From Gordonia sp. PDNC005 (lineage in GTDB: Bacteria > Actinomycetota > Actinomycetes > Mycobacteriales > Mycobacteriaceae), in assembly GCF_016919385.1 (NCBI RefSeq), contig NZ_CP070351.1:2480001-2544000 (forward strand): DNA of 64,000 nt, written 5' to 3'. Of the stretch, positions 62,371 to 64,000 are shown one piece after another. The first letter of the stretch is position 1, and every line of letters starts with the position of its first letter. The position numbers were made by a program, and so were the translations under genes. The notes below the pieces were generated by a model. That model was not told the origin of the DNA, made no database searches, and was given only the letters and a program-made list of their open reading frames with translations.

Positions 62371-63864
62371 TCAGCCGGCGAGTTCGATCTTGCGGTAGGC
62401 GTCGAGCCACGCGTAGTTGTGAACGTCGTCGCCGCCGGGGCCGATCACACCGAGACCCATGTACTCGAGGACGCCGTCGAGATTGGCCGGCTGGATGTCG
62501 CCACCGAGGAACCTGTCGATGAGGTTCTTGTGGTGGCGGTACCGCTCGGGGTTCTGTTGGAAGATCCACTTGTCTACCTCGGAGGCGAAGTGGTACTTGC
62601 GGTCACCGTGCACGATGCTGATGTCCTTGAGCGTCTTGCCCGGAGTGCCGACGATCGGGAGCTGCGACAGGTTGCAGACCATCGGCAGGGTTCCGGGGAC
62701 GGTCTTGTCCATCCGGCCGTTGACCATGTTGTCGATGATCACGTCCCACACCTTGCCGAAGGTGTCGTTCCATCCGGGGTACTTCTCCTCGAGCCAGTCG
62801 CGCTCCTCCGGGCTCACGCCCGCGGCCGGGTCCCACCACAGCGTCGGACGCCACGAGTAGGTGCCGAGGTGCTGGCCGTGATGGTGCTCGTCGAGATCCG
62901 CCATGAAGATGTCCCAGTACCAGGGCTTCTCCAGGCCGAGGTCCTCGATCGACTTGATGAACTGGGTGACGATCCACTCCTCCATGAACTCCTTGAATGA
63001 GCTCTCACGGACGTCGAGCGGGACGTAGTAGTCCATGGGGATGCCGGAGAGGATGGTGAACAGTCGATACGACCGCCAGAACGAGACGTCGATGTGGTTC
63101 TGCGCCTTGTCCTTCTGTCCGTTCTCGATCAGCATCTGGAGCAACGGGGTGCCGAGCTGGGCGTGACGGGCCTCGTCGGACTGGATGGACTGGATCAGCT
63201 TCGAGAAGGTGAAGTCGCCTGCATTGGCGGCGTCACCGGACAGACCGATGAACTGCAGGTTGGTGAATCCGGTTTCGAAAGCGAAGTTGGCATAAATCGA
63301 CGTCTCGACGGAGTCCCGAGTCATCATGATGTCGTCGAAATAGTGACGGGCGCCGAGTGCGACCCAGTTGTTCGACCACATCGTCTGATGCGACCACTCG
63401 AACTGGCGGTCCTTGTTGATGTACTCATGGGGGAAGTAGAGCTGGATCTGGCCGTGGCGCATCTCGTCGAGCATCCCGAAGGTCGCCATGTTGCGCATGC
63501 CGGGTGCCTTGTTCCACCTCGCGAACCGGGACTCCTGCAAGGCGGCGCCGTACTCGACCAACGCCACTGCCGCGTAGTGCTCTTTGAGAATCGAGATCCA
63601 GCCCGGGTCGGCCTTGTTGTAGAGGTCGGACCGTTCGAGGGCCGCCTTCACCGAGTAGGCGCCCTCATCCTTCTGCCGCTGGACGTCGACGTACTCGCGG
63701 AACGAGACCTTGTAGGGCTCGTCGTAGGCGGCCCACACGTCGTCGGGGAGGCCTACGCCGCCGCTGTGCTCCGGCGGGAAGAGCTCGTCCATCGTTATGT
63801 ACGTGGGCGTCCATTCGGTCGCGCGTGCGAGGTCGTACCACTCGCTGCGTTCGAGCAGTGCCAT
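62371..63864 (-). CDS. Soluble diiron monooxygenase hydroxylase alpha subunit (toluene/isoprene/alkene type)
   Basis: A 497-residue TmoA/IsoA-like catalytic subunit. The diiron ligands fall at Glu104, Glu134/His137 (MLDEMRHGQ), Glu197 and Glu231/His234 (SDEARHAQ), the same positions as in toluene 4-monooxygenase. Thr201, Gln141, Phe176, Phe196 and Phe205 also match. Val100 and Val103 replace Ile and Gly of T4MO in the pocket, and residue 192 is Ala, so substrate or regioselectivity probably differs. It starts ALLERSEWYDLARATEWTPT. Together with the next genes it forms an A-B-D-E-F-C monooxygenase unit. The substrate is unknown; aromatic rings and small alkenes are typical. Confidence 0.95.
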   Translation of the reverse strand: MALLERSEWYDLARATEWTPTYITMDELFPPEHSGGVGLPDDVWAAYDEPYKVSFREYVDVQRQKDEGAYSVKAALERSDLYNKADPGWISILKEHYAAVALVEYGAALQESRFARWNKAPGMRNMATFGMLDEMRHGQIQLYFPHEYINKDRQFEWSHQTMWSNNWVALGARHYFDDIMMTRDSVETSIYANFAFETGFTNLQFIGLSGDAANAGDFTFSKLIQSIQSDEARHAQLGTPLLQMLIENGQKDKAQNHIDVSFWRSYRLFTILSGIPMDYYVPLDVRESSFKEFMEEWIVTQFIKSIEDLGLEKPWYWDIFMADLDEHHHGQHLGTYSWRPTLWWDPAAGVSPEERDWLEEKYPGWNDTFGKVWDVIIDNMVNGRMDKTVPGTLPMVCNLSQLPIVGTPGKTLKDISIVHGDRKYHFASEVDKWIFQQNPERYRHHKNLIDRFLGGDIQPANLDGVLEYMGLGVIGPGGDDVHNYAWLDAYRKIELAG

Positions 63865-63941
63865 CTGAAATCGCCTTTCATTGCAGGGCTGAAGCGCGGC
63901 GGGACACCGGCTCCGGTTGGGTGATCGTGTGTGAGAGGGGG

Positions 63942-64000
63942 TCAGCTGCCGTGGAACGACCCGAGCGGGCCTTCGCCGCCGGGATAGCAGAAGGTGATGT
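63942..64000 (-). CDS. C-terminal end of an upstream gene (cut by window edge)
   Basis: A frame open to the right edge ends at a TGA at 63942. Only 18 residues are visible (ITFCYPGGEGPLGSFHGS), too few to assign a family. It lies 77 bases before the monooxygenase alpha gene on the same strand, so it may be part of the same operon. Confidence 0.4.
   Translation of the reverse strand, partial: ITFCYPGGEGPLGSFHGS

Overview
This is a high-GC actinobacterial chromosome segment, most likely from the Mycobacteriales (a Gordonia-, Williamsia- or Rhodococcus-like organism). The main argument is gene order. From about 0.5 to 44 kb the core genes follow the Mycobacterium tuberculosis Rv3006-Rv3040c order: lppZ, gatB, pfkA, gatA, gatC, an ACT-domain gene, ligA, mnmA, a cysteine desulfurase gene, acyltransferase genes, etfA, etfB, the methylglucose lipopolysaccharide (MGLP) genes, a hexapeptide acetyltransferase gene, a PQQ-repeat lipoprotein gene, two methyltransferase genes, echA17 and a NUDIX gene. 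Genus and species cannot be fixed from the sequence alone.

Regions. (1) 0-20 kb: mostly housekeeping. It holds the GatCAB amidotransferase, phosphofructokinase, NAD-dependent DNA ligase and the tRNA-thiolation pair IscS/MnmA. Accessory genes interrupt it: a MarR regulator divergent from a membrane protein, a NarL-type two-component system, and a secreted phospholipase A2 gene overlapping a frameshifted alpha/beta-hydrolase gene. (2) 18.7-27 kb: an FAD oxidoreductase, a very large SARP/AAA regulator, an MFS exporter, and an acyltransferase pair resembling ornithine-lipid synthesis. (3) 27-32.8 kb: etfBA and three MGLP-type genes. (4) 32.9-36.8 kb: a compact SipW-like secretion cluster with three substrates carrying SipW-type signal peptides, one signal peptidase, and a second signal peptidase fused to its own apparent substrate. 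It sits inside the conserved MGLP neighbourhood. (5) 36.8-44 kb: conserved genes plus a stand-alone LigD-type primase-polymerase. (6) 44-64 kb: a catabolic island. It carries an aldehyde dehydrogenase, a CitE-like lyase, an SRPBCC protein, an NCS1 permease, UbiX/UbiD with a divergent MarR regulator, a PucR-type regulator and one pxpBC pair. It ends in a long minus-strand operon that joins a toluene/isoprene-type soluble diiron monooxygenase to a tautomerase, PxpA, BCCP, biotin carboxylase and a second pxpBC pair.

How the genes may work together. In the island, NCS1 uptake, UbiX/UbiD decarboxylation, ring oxygenation by the diiron enzyme, tautomerisation, an ATP- and biotin-dependent step by BC/BCCP/PxpABC, and aldehyde oxidation could form one pathway for a heteroaromatic or lactam-forming compound. 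This is inference: no substrate can be read from the sequence. Most operons end in convergent hairpins, and several divergent promoters carry clear repeated motifs. No tRNA, rRNA, CRISPR array, insertion sequence or phage gene was recognised, and no gene-free stretch exceeds 300 bases.
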